Origin: Batkoa obscura
Lineage: Eukaryota > Entomophthoromycota > Entomophthoromycetes > Entomophthorales > Batkoaceae
DNA: 64,000 bases
Assembly: GCA_030770535.1 (NCBI GenBank)
Contig: JASVEC010000009.1
Location: forward strand, 1,483,660-1,547,659
Direction of reading: 5' to 3'
Shown here: positions 33,785-44,436 of the stretch, piece by piece
Position numbering within the stretch: the first letter of the stretch is position 1
How the letters are laid out: every line of letters starts with the position of its first letter
Translations under genes and position numbers: made by a program
Notes under the pieces: model-generated
Database searches by the model: none
What the model saw: only the letters and a program-made list of their open reading frames with translations
What the model was told of the DNA's origin: nothing

Positions 33785-34119
33785 TACTCTTAAATTCAAA
33801 TATTCAAATAAAATTTAACCTTATTTTTTTTCTTCTACTGTATAAATTTTGTAATTTTTATATTAAATGGTTTTCTAGATAAGCTATTTGTTTTAATTAA
33901 AATGGAGATTGTTTGTTTTTAATGTTTGTTTTTAATGTTTGTTTTATTTTTTTTAATAATTCATTATTATCATAATAAAAAAGTCCGTCATCATTAGTAT
34001 TTAATTAAGTTATAATCTTTTTATTAACAAGTATTGTTTAAAAGTTAAATTATTTGAGCTGATTTTCAAGTAATTAAAACTAGATTAAATAATAACTAAT
34101 ATAATCTTAGTTTTTTATA

Positions 34120-34220
34120 TGGGGATGTATTTTTTTGTTTAAGAATTTTACTAACAATCTTTCCATTCAAGTAGCGCTTAAAAAATAGAAAAAGTAATGA
34201 AACCAAAAAAAACACCCCCA
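34120..34220 (-). mobile_element. MITE
   Basis: TA at 34118-34119 and 34221-34222; ends TGGGGATGT and ACACCCCCA. At the inner edge of the palindrome arm, 335 bp upstream of tRNA-Phe. Confidence 0.9.
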
Positions 34221-34466
34221 TATTATACTTATCAATACCCCAAATATACATACAAATTAATTCCTGGTATATTTGTTATAGCTGTCTTTGTATCAACGTT
34301 TTATATGTCTTATTGATACAAAAAAAATCTGCTAGTTTATTTAAACTGATTTTTATAACTTATATTAAATACTTTGGTAATTTTTTTAAAAGGTATTTAT
34401 ATAGATAAAACTGCCTTTTTTAAATACTTTTTTACATAATTAAAATAATAAAAAATTTATATAAAG

Positions 34467-34929
34467 TGTGAAAGCTGGTACTCAGTGGTTGGAGTTAAAA
34501 AGCAGTTCTTGCTTCATTAACTTGCCTTGAATCGAACGGTGTTAGTTTATATAATTAAGATAGAATTAAATGAATAAGAATAATACGTAATAAGTTACAA
34601 ACTATGTAAAACAAATATAATAGAAAATACTACTGTAAAATCTACCTAAGATGTTGTTAGAAAGACTTAGTGGTTTTATTAATGGTACAATATCAGGGAG
34701 TAATTCAGTTAAAAAGCATTGAGTTATCATGCTGAAGAATCTTTTTTATACTCCAATAAGTATGGATATTAAAAGGAGGTAATATTCTTTGCAATATGAA
34801 GTTAGAAATTCTCACAGCAAATCAAAATGAGGGACTCTGACTTAATTGTGTTTGAACTTGAGAACACAGCAACTTAAGTGATTGTTGTGTTATAATCAAT
34901 CCGAGAGCTAAATAAAGCAATATTTCACA
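34467..34929 (+). mobile_element. TGTGAAA-ended non-autonomous element, 463 bp, free-standing
   Basis: Closely similar to 28164-28625. Here the terminal inverted repeat extends to 11 bp, AAAGTGTGAAA and TTTCACACTTT (34463-34933). It is not within transposon sequence, so this is the clearest evidence that the unit moves by itself. It occupies the spacer of palindrome 4. Confidence 0.85.
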
Positions 34930-35173
34930 CTTTTCCTAAAATTAAATAGCAGATAAATATTAATATATAATCAGATAATAAGAATTTATTTTTAAGTAAA
35001 ATATTGAATAAGAAGGATATTTAGCATCCACAATTAGTTCTTAAATTAATAGAATCAACTTTGCGGTGCAAAATAGAAAAACTTTTAAATTAAACAGTAT
35101 TTTTAAATATAAGTTTATTAAAAAAAACTAATTTTTTTGATTTAATAAAAATTGACTTAAATGATTCTATATA

Positions 35174-35274
35174 TGGTGATGTTTTTTTTGGTTTCATTAC
35201 TTTTTCTATTTTTTAAGCGCTACTTGAATGGAAAGATTGTTAGTAAAATTCTTAAACAAAAAAATACATCCCCA
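35174..35274 (+). mobile_element. MITE
   Basis: Partner of 34120-34220. TA at 35172-35173 and 35275-35276; ends TGGTGATGT and ACATCCCCA. Confidence 0.9.
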
Positions 35275-35609
35275 TATAAAAAACTAAGATTATATTAGTT
35301 ATTATTTAATCTAGTTTTAATTACTTGAAAATCAGCTCAAATAATTTAACTTTTAAACAATACTTGTTAATAAAAAGATTATAACTTAATTAAATACTAA
35401 TGATGACGGACTTTTTTATTATGATAATAATGAATTATTAAAAAAAATAAAACAAACATTAAAAACAAACATTAAAAACAAACAATCTCCATTTTAATTA
35501 AAACAAATAGCTTATCTAGAAAACCATTTAATATAAAAATTACAAAATTTATACAGTAGAAGAAAAAAAATAAGGTTAAATTTTATTTGAATATTTGAAT
35601 TTAAGAGTA

Positions 35610-35615
35610 GCGGCT

Positions 35616-35659
<44 letters not shown>

Positions 35660-35682
35660 GCGTTCAATCCGCGGTGGGCGCA
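35610..35682 (+). tRNA. tRNA-Phe(GAA), copy 3
   Basis: Same sequence as the copies at 24221 and 33712, including the G4-G69 acceptor mismatch. TTTTTATATT follows the end. Confidence 0.95.
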
Positions 35683-35705
35683 TTTTTATATTAAACTATT
35701 ATTTT

Positions 35706-36072
35706 GAACCTAAATCATTAAGTATCGTAACTTTTATTAATCTTAATGTTACAATATCAAACTTAAATTTTATTGGATTTTTTATATAAAGGTAATTTTA
35801 ATTGCTTTGATTGAGTTTTTGAAAGAATTATAACATTTGAACAATTCAGGATGCAATTGTAAATGAATGTTAAAGCAGAATTAAATAGATTGAATATAAC
35901 TTTAAATAAAGAATTGAGAGTTATAAAATTTACACCTTATTGGGAAAGTATTAAATTGCAAACAATTACTAAAATTTAAATCATCTCATTTGAATTTAGT
36001 TATTAAAAGCCTATTCAAAGCGGTTTAAAGCTTTGAAAATGCAAACCTTACAAAAACAGTTCAAGTGTAAGG
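35706..36072. other. intergenic
   Basis: No gene or repeat recognised. Confidence 0.45.
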
Positions 36073-36110
36073 AGAGGGATCCCACCAAAACGTTGATCCC
36101 TCTATTTTTT
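36073..36110 (+). terminator. GC-rich hairpin followed by T-run
   Basis: Perfect 9-bp stem AGAGGGATC / GATCCCTCT with a 13-nt loop, followed at once by ATTTTTTAC. It stands out as the only GC-rich structure in the intergenic DNA nearby. It could be the 3' end of an unrecognised small RNA transcribed by Pol III, but no A/B boxes were found. Role unknown. Confidence 0.3.
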
Positions 36111-36164
36111 ACTTTTGCTCATCATCAAACTCATTTCTCCTTTTTTTTTCATAAATCAACCATA

Positions 36165-36262
36165 TGAGGATGTGTTTTTGTATATAAGAATTTTGCTAAC
36201 AATCTTTCCGCTCAAATAGGCTTAAAAAATGGAAAAAGTGATGAAACCAAAAAACACCTCCA
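36165..36262 (-). mobile_element. MITE
   Basis: TA at 36163-36164 and 36263-36264; ends TGAGGATGT and ACACCTCCA. About 215 bp downstream of the Kunitz gene at 36478. Confidence 0.88.
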
Positions 36263-36477
36263 TATCATTAGCCATTAACACATAGTCAAAAAAATAATAA
36301 CTGAATAAAAAAATAATGGTTTTGAAAATTTATATCATAATAAATATTTTTTACAGTTATAAAACCATTCAAAAATCTAATCTTGTCAAATATAAAACAA
36401 TTTTTTAAAAATATAATATTATAAATGTTTAAAACAATAATAAATTAATTAATTCTAACTTTATTTAATCCAAAATC

Positions 36478-37068
36478 CTAAACATCAATAGAAAATCTAT
36501 CACAGGTATTTTGACACTCTTCAAAAGTTTTAAAAGCTAAACAACCATCATTACAGCCACCAAAGGTTGATTTAGTACATCTTTCAGCAGCAACATCATA
36601 ATGATAAGATTCAACAGCCATACGACATTTTCCAGTTTCAGTTTTAATAAAGCATTTGACTGGTATATCTTCAAATTTCTTCTTTATTGTTTTTGGTTTA
36701 GTAACCTTACATCGATTTTGAACAAAAGAAGGCATACCAGTAGGATCCACTGGGTCAATAGTGAACTTAATACATTCATTTCTACAATCTTCTTCGGTTC
36801 TGAAACCTTGACAGCCATCGTTACAACCACCAAATATCGATTTTTCACATTGTGTGGTTTTTGGGTTATAATGATAACTTTCAAAACTACCTCGGCATTT
36901 TCCAGTTACAGGTGGAATAAAACATTTAACGCTTAGATCTTGCTGATGATGTCTAAGTGGGCCAGTATAAGAAGCAACACATCCACTTTGGGAAAAGATT
37001 TCGCTAGATGGGACAACAGTGGCAAAAACAGCAGAGAAAGCAGATAAAAGTAAAGCTTTAGAGTACAT
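36478..37068 (-). CDS. secreted double-Kunitz protease-inhibitor-like protein, copy 1
   Basis: 196 residues from ATG 37068; an in-frame ATG at 37089 would add only seven residues before the same signal peptide (MYSKALLLSAFSAVFA). Two Kunitz-type domains: C-x8-C with the GKC elbow, YHYN, FGGC and the C-terminal Cys pair are all present. P1-equivalent residues are Arg in both domains (GKCRGS, GKCRMA), predicting trypsin-like targets. Each domain has two additional cysteines, one upstream and one in GGC-N-D-G-C. This is the outermost family member on the left. It is outside the part of the big palindrome that can be verified in this window, although the palindrome may extend to include a partner beyond 64000. 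Sequence divergence from copies 2-4 is moderate. Confidence 0.92.
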   Translation of the reverse strand: MYSKALLLSAFSAVFATVVPSSEIFSQSGCVASYTGPLRHHQQDLSVKCFIPPVTGKCRGSFESYHYNPKTTQCEKSIFGGCNDGCQGFRTEEDCRNECIKFTIDPVDPTGMPSFVQNRCKVTKPKTIKKKFEDIPVKCFIKTETGKCRMAVESYHYDVAAERCTKSTFGGCNDGCLAFKTFEECQNTCDRFSIDV

Positions 37069-37082
37069 TGTTATTGTTATAA

Positions 37083-37131
37083 TTATCAAGACCTGATGAT
37101 AAAAAAATAATGTAAATTGTTTGCTTATATA
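37083..37131 (-). promoter_or_regulatory. TATA box and GATA-type inverted pair, Kunitz copy 1
   Basis: TATATAAG at 37131-37124 lies 56 bp before the ATG. Between it and the ATG is TTATCA, 8 bp, TGATAA (37102-37083), an inverted pair of WGATAR motifs. The same arrangement recurs upstream of other family members. Confidence 0.5.
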
Positions 37132-37239
37132 GTGTTTTTAGCCCACCAAGAGCACTTAAAATAAATATTATCGCTCTATGTTATTCATTTTGTTTTCTAT
37201 TTTTGTATCTTTAAAATACAAAATGTTGCTATTATTTGC

Positions 37240-37240
<1 letters not shown>

Positions 37241-37271
<31 letters not shown>
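37241..37271. repeat. ATT trinucleotide microsatellite
   Basis: About ten uninterrupted ATT units, 170 bp upstream of Kunitz copy 1. Confidence 0.9.
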
Positions 37272-37317
37272 GTTACCGCTTTTGCTACTTACTTGATATT
37301 TATAAATGTAGTGGATG

Positions 37318-38535
37318 TTACGAGTTACGCCGTTATATCCAAAAAAGTAACTAAAATCAAGTAAGATATTTGAGGAATTTTAATTATAATTAAAACTTTA
37401 TTTTTATAAAGAACAATATATATGTACATATATTATTTCAATGTTGCATATACTACATTGAATTTAATTAAGGCTTTATAGCTTGTTGTAGTATCATGAA
37501 GTTCTGGGCAATTGAACTAGAGTATTTTATTACAAGAATAAAGGTGGTTATGTTAATCAAGTACCAATTACTTTATCAGGTTATTTTAATATTGACTTAT
37601 TTTATTAGAATTAAATATTAAGAATATTTTTTTAAAATAGTTTATCTATAATGAAAATTGGGTATTTTGACGTGTGTTAATGTTTCAGCTAAAATAGTAA
37701 CAAAAGAATAGAAAGATCTAGTCAATATTATATAAAACTCTATATCCAATAGTTAATAAATATTCTGCAATGATTTCACATTGTATATGTATTCATATTT
37801 ACATCGGTTGAATGGAAACCGCTTTAAAGTATCAAATAGAATATGAATGTAATACTATTATTACTGTACAAATTTTATAAGATGAGGTTTAATAGTTTAA
37901 GTTGTATATTGTATTAAATAATAAGCTTAAAGGTATATAGAACATTGAAAGATAAAACGACATCCTCAATTGAAGTTTAAGAAATAATAAACTTGAGCAA
38001 ACTAGCTAAAGAATGGTTTCCATACGAATTCTGATGTAATAGCTTAAATTTTATTGATTGACTTGGTTATTAGCGCTAATTAAACATGGTATGTTTACTC
38101 TATCATTCATTTTGCTTTATATGTTAAAGTAAAGGTACATCTAACATAAACTACCACTGGAATATTATTTAGATTAATATGGATTAGTTACATCCAAATT
38201 TGATTTATTTCTAGTTGATTCTTTGTAAATTTGGCAGATTAAATATAAACACTAAAAAAATAGCCATTCTCTTGTTTGATTCCAAAATCAAACTAGAAAA
38301 ATTTGATTTACAATTTTAGTCAGCTGTTTAAGTTTTACTGAATTTTAACCCAGACCCTTAAAGTACAACAAATTTTTAGTTTATTAAATTTTAAAATTGA
38401 ATGTTGCATATAATCATGGGGGTGTAAATATTAACAATGTTTAATTGAGCCCTATTTGTAATGGTGAACTTAACTGTTAATAAGATTTTATTCCATCAAG
38501 ATATCAAGCTGGGAAGGATACCAATGACTTAATAT
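37318..38535. other. gene-free outer part of left arm
   Basis: No gene recognised; AT-rich. Confidence 0.5.
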
Positions 38536-38935
38536 TGTAAGTGTTAAAAGAGTCTAAAATACTTGAGTTAAAGGATGACGGTGTTGGCCTAGTAGCCGAA
38601 TTTGGATCAAATTTTAGCTATGAAAAACTTACTAAGCATAGTATTGGCTGCAGAATTCTAGTAGAGAAACATATTTGAACTCGAGAGAAAAGATCCATAA
38701 CTTTATGTCAGAAAAAATTAAGGAGGCTGTACTGGATATCGAAGATGCCTCCTCAGAAGAACAGATAAAATATAGATTAATAAAGCTATCAAAAATATTA
38801 ATCTCAGATCATTTATCACTTTTTAACAAAACTATAGCAGAATTTGAATTTACTATATCCAAAAATTATGACCTTGGCGGCAGTAACTTAATTGATACTT
38901 ATTTAATATTATATAAGACTTTAATATTGAAATAG
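38536..38935 (+). pseudogene. coding-like region with one frame change, unknown
   Basis: Two adjacent frames have good amino-acid texture. The first (about 38539-38676) contains KESKILELKDDGVGLVAEFG and ends at TGA. The second overlaps it and runs to TAG at 38933-38935, with ATG available only at 38705 (76 residues, acidic and helical, SEKIKEAVLDIEDASSEEQI). This looks like one gene split by a frameshift or an unrecognised intron. No family recognised. The identical copy on the other arm carries the same break. Confidence 0.4.
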
Positions 38936-40612
38936 CTATGGAAAACTCTGATCCTGCCAATAAAAAAGTATACTATAAAAACAATACAAAATATAAAAGT
39001 CCATAGACAAAAAAAACAAAGTAAATATTAATGTATAGCTATTATGTAAAGAAGATTCAATCCTGTTTATCCACTTGAGAAACATTGTTAGAGATAAAAA
39101 TTTACCAAAATGTTAAATGGTCCCTGCTTTCTAACTAAGAACTAAAATGGAAAAGGGGCTAAAGATTTAAAATTTATAACATAAGACAGATTTATGAAAT
39201 TCAAAACTTTTAAAGAAGCTTAGATAGAAGAATTCGAGATTAAATCATCAACAACAGATTGATTGAAAGGTCCAATCGCTTGTTGTAACAGTGTTTAATA
39301 ACATACTAATAAAATGCTACCTCATGCTTAATATATTTTTTGTTCAAGTTATCACTTTAAAAGCTTAAAACTGGTTCAAATTATTAACTAGATCAATAAA
39401 CAAAAAAAACGATGTGTACCATGATATTGCGAACAAACTCATATCCTTTTGTGAAATGGGTTTACTGTTTAAATAAGCTCTATGTAATCTAACCCTCGCA
39501 ACTATTATAATCTTTCAGTTGATAAAGGCACAAAGACCTTCTGTTTTTTACGTTTTTAAAAATGGCACATGTTGTTTTAGTATTTTAAATAACTATTAGC
39601 TTTATTAAGATAATAGGAAAAAACTAACCTGTATTTTTCAATGGTTGAAAATTTGTGTAATATGTTAGCATGGATAGAATGTAAAGCTGTGGAGTCATAA
39701 TTTGCATTGAATACAACATAATGTATTTAATGAATGATATCAATCAAAAGCTAAAAAATAACAAAAGTCCCCAGCTCCATGTTTAATTAAATTTTATTAA
39801 ATTTTAAAAGAAATTGCTATTCTATTTTAAAACGCTTCCTGTTTTGACGTTGTTCCATTTTGAACAAAATGTGAGAATAACTCTATAAGACAATTTATCC
39901 AAATTTGAACCCTTATTTTTGACATGTTAAGAGTGATTACAAAAAACATAAGAGAATAAAAGAATCAAACAATAATATTTGGAAAGAAGTGTTGATTTTA
40001 ATTAACTAATGTGTTAAAATAATTTAAAATAGCATAGCGTTACATGTTTGTATTTTTTAAATAAATATCGCTATTAAACCTTTAAAATATAAAGACAAAG
40101 CTACAATTATTACTCTATACAAAAATTCTCATTAATTTTATAAGAATTGTCAGGTTTAATAGATTTAATAAGAAATGATTTATAGAATAAAGTTTATGAA
40201 GGAATCATAAATTCCTCTTATTGAATTGTTTATTAGTATTGATGGATATCAGTCCCTTTAACTTTAACTTTTACTTTATATAAATATTAAATAAAAACAA
40301 AAATAAAAATAGTCATATATTCCTTGAAAGATGTATCAACAAAAGCAACTTAGTTTGGATATATATAGTTTATAATCTAATAACTACTATTTAATAGGCC
40401 ATGGTTTGTATATTATATTAACATGAAACTCTAACTGTGAAATCGAAAATTAAATCTAGTAAAATATAGAATATCAAATAGACACTACAACTTATACAAA
40501 AAGAACATAGATTAAGAATTCAAAATAGTACCATAAATTAAAAAGTCAATCTAATAATATATGTGAAAATAAATATTTATGAGAATCTAATTTTTTATTT
40601 TAAATAATAGGT
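38936..40612. other. intergenic in left arm
   Basis: No gene, tRNA or MITE found; palindrome partner 60709-62386. Confidence 0.5.
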
Positions 40613-41203
40613 TTAAACATCAATGGAGAATCTGTTGCAGGTATTTTGACAGTCTTCAATAGTCTTGAAGCCAAGACAACCATCATCACATCCACCAAAA
40701 GTTGATTTAACACATTTTTCAGTAGCAATGTCAAAGTGATAGGATTCAACACCCATACGACATTTACCAGTCTCGGTTTTAACAAAGCATCTAGCTGGTA
40801 CATCTTCAAATTTCTTTTTCATTGTTTTTGGTTTGACAACTTTACATTGACTTTGAGCAAAGGATGACATACCAGTTGGGTCAACAGGATCAATAGTAAA
40901 CTTGACACAGTTATACTCACAATTAGATTTAGTATCAAAAGCTTGACAACCATCATTACATCCTCCGAATAATGCTTTTTCACATTGACCAGTTTTAACA
41001 TTATAATGATAACTGTCATTACTACCACGACATTTACCAGTTACAGTAGGGATAAAGCATTTGTAACTTATATCTTGTTGATGGAACTTAAGTGGACCAG
41101 TGTAAGAAGTAGCACATCCACCTTGTGAAAAAGGTTCAATTAATGGAAGAGTAGAAGCAAGGATGGAAGAGAAAGCAGATAAAAGTAAAACTTTAGTATA
41201 CAT
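40613..41203 (-). CDS. secreted double-Kunitz protein, copy 2
   Basis: 196 residues from ATG 41203 (an upstream in-frame ATG at 41227 is ignored because the signal peptide MYTKVLLLSAFSSILAS begins at the later one). Cys positions 30, 49, 58, 74, 82, 86, 95, 99 form domain 1 and 120, 139, 148, 164, 172, 176, 185, 189 form domain 2. Standard Kunitz pairing would be 49-99, 58-82, 74-95 (and equivalents), leaving 30-86 and 120-176 as a predicted fourth disulfide in each. P1 is Arg59 and Arg149. The linker FTIDPVDPTG joins the domains. It is the first unit of a 1,912-bp tandem array and is identical in protein to copies 3 and 4. Confidence 0.93.
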   Translation of the reverse strand: MYTKVLLLSAFSSILASTLPLIEPFSQGGCATSYTGPLKFHQQDISYKCFIPTVTGKCRGSNDSYHYNVKTGQCEKALFGGCNDGCQAFDTKSNCEYNCVKFTIDPVDPTGMSSFAQSQCKVVKPKTMKKKFEDVPARCFVKTETGKCRMGVESYHFDIATEKCVKSTFGGCDDGCLGFKTIEDCQNTCNRFSIDV

Positions 41204-42524
41204 AGTGGATATTATTATATTTATCAATATTTGATAATTATATATTAGTGTAAACTATTTTTTTATATAGTATTTTAAACTCACCTAGAACATTCGAAAT
41301 AACAATGATTATGCATTTTATTCAGATGGTTTACTTTCTACAAATCCCCAAAATAATAAATATCGGATAACTTATTTATTATTGTTGTTTTGCCGCTCTC
41401 TATAAACAAGTAGAAATAGAGTGATTGTTATGTGTTGCGCTATTAAATCAAGAGTTCATTTATAATTAATTGATCAATTCAAGTAATTTTAATTTCCAAT
41501 AGAATTTAATTTCTACAAAGAATATTATGTAAATAAACATATCGATTCAATGTTACATGTTCTAGGTTGAATTTTAATAATATCATTATAGTTTAATGAT
41601 AATTCTAAGAGAAATAGGATAATAGGATATACTATATTTATAACACAAAACTATATGATGTTTTATTTTAAAAGGGACTATTACTGCTTTTTAAGGGATT
41701 TTTCGGTTTTGACATTTGTTTTCGGGATTAGTTATTAAGAATATCTTTTAAAATAATTTATCCAAAATTGAACCTTTATGTTTGACGTATGCTAAAATCG
41801 ATTATAAAATAACCAAGCAGAGAAGATTTAAAGCATAATATATTCAATATTAATAAATGTTTTAAAATCAGATTAATTGTTATACGGTTATACAATTACA
41901 TTTCTCAAATCTGAATTACTTTTAAAATATTAAAATACGGTATAGATATTATTATCATCATTAATAATCAAAAACCATAGTTGATTTTACAAGAATGGTT
42001 TTCTGCTGAAGCTTTAATAAATATTTTATCTATATTCTTGAAAAGGCATACATCCAAGTCGTAAGTTTTTATAAATTCAATGTTTATTCGTCTATTTATA
42101 TATATATTAGCGCAGAGAACTATGAATATCTTTTTCACCACTTTATTTAGAAAAAATGCTAAAGTAATAACATATCTTAATAAAAACAGTTTACATTGAA
42201 AACTGATTTATTTCATATATATATTTCGACATTGCGAATTAAGTCTTTTTTGAATATTTCCAACAGTCAACAATTATATTGCTTGATATCTCATGTTTTT
42301 GGGTTCTATCAGATGTGAAAAACATTAGATGTTAGACTCAAAATTTAGGCTTTTTTATATAATGTGATATATCAAATAAAAGATACCAAATCTAAAAAGT
42401 ATAAGTTATAATATCAGAAAATAACCATGAGTTAAAAAGATAATATGCTAATATATGTTGATGTGTTAATATGTGACAAAATAAATATTTATAAGAATCT
42501 AATTTTTTATTTTAAATAATAAGT
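40613..42524 (-). repeat. 1,912-bp tandem unit a (left arm)
   Basis: One Kunitz gene plus about 1.3 kb of upstream sequence. Repeated head-to-tail by 42525-44436 with almost no differences; the few I saw lie at the 3' flank near 40560-40610. Confidence 0.93.
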
Positions 42525-43115
42525 TTAAACATCAATGGAGAATCTGTTGCAGGTATTTTGACAGTCTTCAATAGTCTTGAAGCCAAGACAACCATCATCA
42601 CATCCACCAAAAGTTGATTTAACACATTTTTCAGTAGCAATGTCAAAGTGATAGGATTCAACACCCATACGACATTTACCAGTCTCGGTTTTAACAAAGC
42701 ATCTAGCTGGTACATCTTCAAATTTCTTTTTCATTGTTTTTGGTTTGACAACTTTACATTGACTTTGAGCAAAGGATGACATACCAGTTGGGTCAACAGG
42801 ATCAATAGTAAACTTGACACAGTTATACTCACAATTAGATTTAGTATCAAAAGCTTGACAACCATCATTACATCCTCCGAATAATGCTTTTTCACATTGA
42901 CCAGTTTTAACATTATAATGATAACTGTCATTACTACCACGACATTTACCAGTTACAGTAGGGATAAAGCATTTGTAACTTATATCTTGTTGATGGAACT
43001 TAAGTGGACCAGTGTAAGAAGTAGCACATCCACCTTGTGAAAAAGGTTCAATTAATGGAAGAGTAGAAGCAAGGATGGAAGAGAAAGCAGATAAAAGTAA
43101 AACTTTAGTATACAT
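42525..43115 (-). CDS. secreted double-Kunitz protein, copy 3
   Basis: Same 196-residue protein as the genes at 40613 and 44437. The start is ATG 43115, with the GATA-type inverted pair at 43133-43149 and a TATA box about 65 bp upstream. As the middle member of the tandem triplet it is flanked by near-identical sequence on both sides. Confidence 0.93.
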   Translation of the reverse strand: MYTKVLLLSAFSSILASTLPLIEPFSQGGCATSYTGPLKFHQQDISYKCFIPTVTGKCRGSNDSYHYNVKTGQCEKALFGGCNDGCQAFDTKSNCEYNCVKFTIDPVDPTGMSSFAQSQCKVVKPKTMKKKFEDVPARCFVKTETGKCRMGVESYHFDIATEKCVKSTFGGCDDGCLGFKTIEDCQNTCNRFSIDV

Positions 43116-44436
43116 AGTGGATATTATTATATTTATCAATATTTGATAATTATATATTAGTGTAAACTATTTTTTTATATAGTATTTTAAACTCACCTAG
43201 AACATTCGAAATAACAATGATTATGCATTTTATTCAGATGGTTTACTTTCTACAAATCCCCAAAATAATAAATATCGGATAACTTATTTATTATTGTTGT
43301 TTTGCCGCTCTCTATAAACAAGTAGAAATAGAGTGATTGTTATGTGTTGCGCTATTAAATCAAGAGTTCATTTATAATTAATTGATCAATTCAAGTAATT
43401 TTAATTTCCAATAGAATTTAATTTCTACAAAGAATATTATGTAAATAAACATATCGATTCAATGTTACATGTTCTAGGTTGAATTTTAATAATATCATTA
43501 TAGTTTAATGATAATTCTAAGAGAAATAGGATAATAGGATATACTATATTTATAACACAAAACTATATGATGTTTTATTTTAAAAGGGACTATTACTGCT
43601 TTTTAAGGGATTTTTCGGTTTTGACATTTGTTTTCGGGATTAGTTATTAAGAATATCTTTTAAAATAATTTATCCAAAATTGAACCTTTATGTTTGACGT
43701 ATGCTAAAATCGATTATAAAATAACCAAGCAGAGAAGATTTAAAGCATAATATATTCAATATTAATAAATGTTTTAAAATCAGATTAATTGTTATACGGT
43801 TATACAATTACATTTCTCAAATCTGAATTACTTTTAAAATATTAAAATACGGTATAGATATTATTATCATCATTAATAATCAAAAACCATAGTTGATTTT
43901 ACAAGAATGGTTTTCTGCTGAAGCTTTAATAAATATTTTATCTATATTCTTGAAAAGGCATACATCCAAGTCGTAAGTTTTTATAAATTCAATGTTTATT
44001 CGTCTATTTATATATATATTAGCGCAGAGAACTATGAATATCTTTTTCACCACTTTATTTAGAAAAAATGCTAAAGTAATAACATATCTTAATAAAAACA
44101 GTTTACATTGAAAACTGATTTATTTCATATATATATTTCGACATTGCGAATTAAGTCTTTTTTGAATATTTCCAACAGTCAACAATTATATTGCTTGATA
44201 TCTCATGTTTTTGGGTTCTATCAGATGTGAAAAACATTAGATGTTAGACTCAAAATTTAGGCTTTTTTATATAATGTGATATATCAAATAAAAGATACCA
44301 AATCTAAAAAGTATAAGTTATAATATCAGAAAATAACCATGAGTTAAAAAGATAATATGCTAATATATGTTGATGTGTTAATATGTGACAAAATAAATAT
44401 TTATAAGAATCTAATTTTTTATTTTAAATAATAAGT
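42525..44436 (-). repeat. 1,912-bp tandem unit b (left arm)
   Basis: Second unit. The next gene (44437-45027) begins a third unit whose similarity stops about 55 bp upstream of its ATG. Confidence 0.93.

Larger units (their letters stand above)
33689..34223 (+). repeat. left arm of palindrome 4 (tRNA-Phe)
   Basis: Reverse complement of 35171-35705 (sum 69394). It contains tRNA-Phe and one MITE. Arms are about 535 bp, spacer 947 bp. The few differences I saw are within the last MITE bases at the inner edge. Confidence 0.92.
35171..35705 (-). repeat. right arm of palindrome 4
   Basis: Inverted copy of 33689-34223. Outside 35705 the two sides are unrelated by eye. Confidence 0.92.

Noticed and set aside
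35595-35789. 64-residue frame containing AIAQLGERQTEDLKVPRSIRG
   Set aside because: It reads straight through tRNA-Phe; the familiar-looking peptide is a tRNA artefact. The 24225-24413 minus frame has the same cause.
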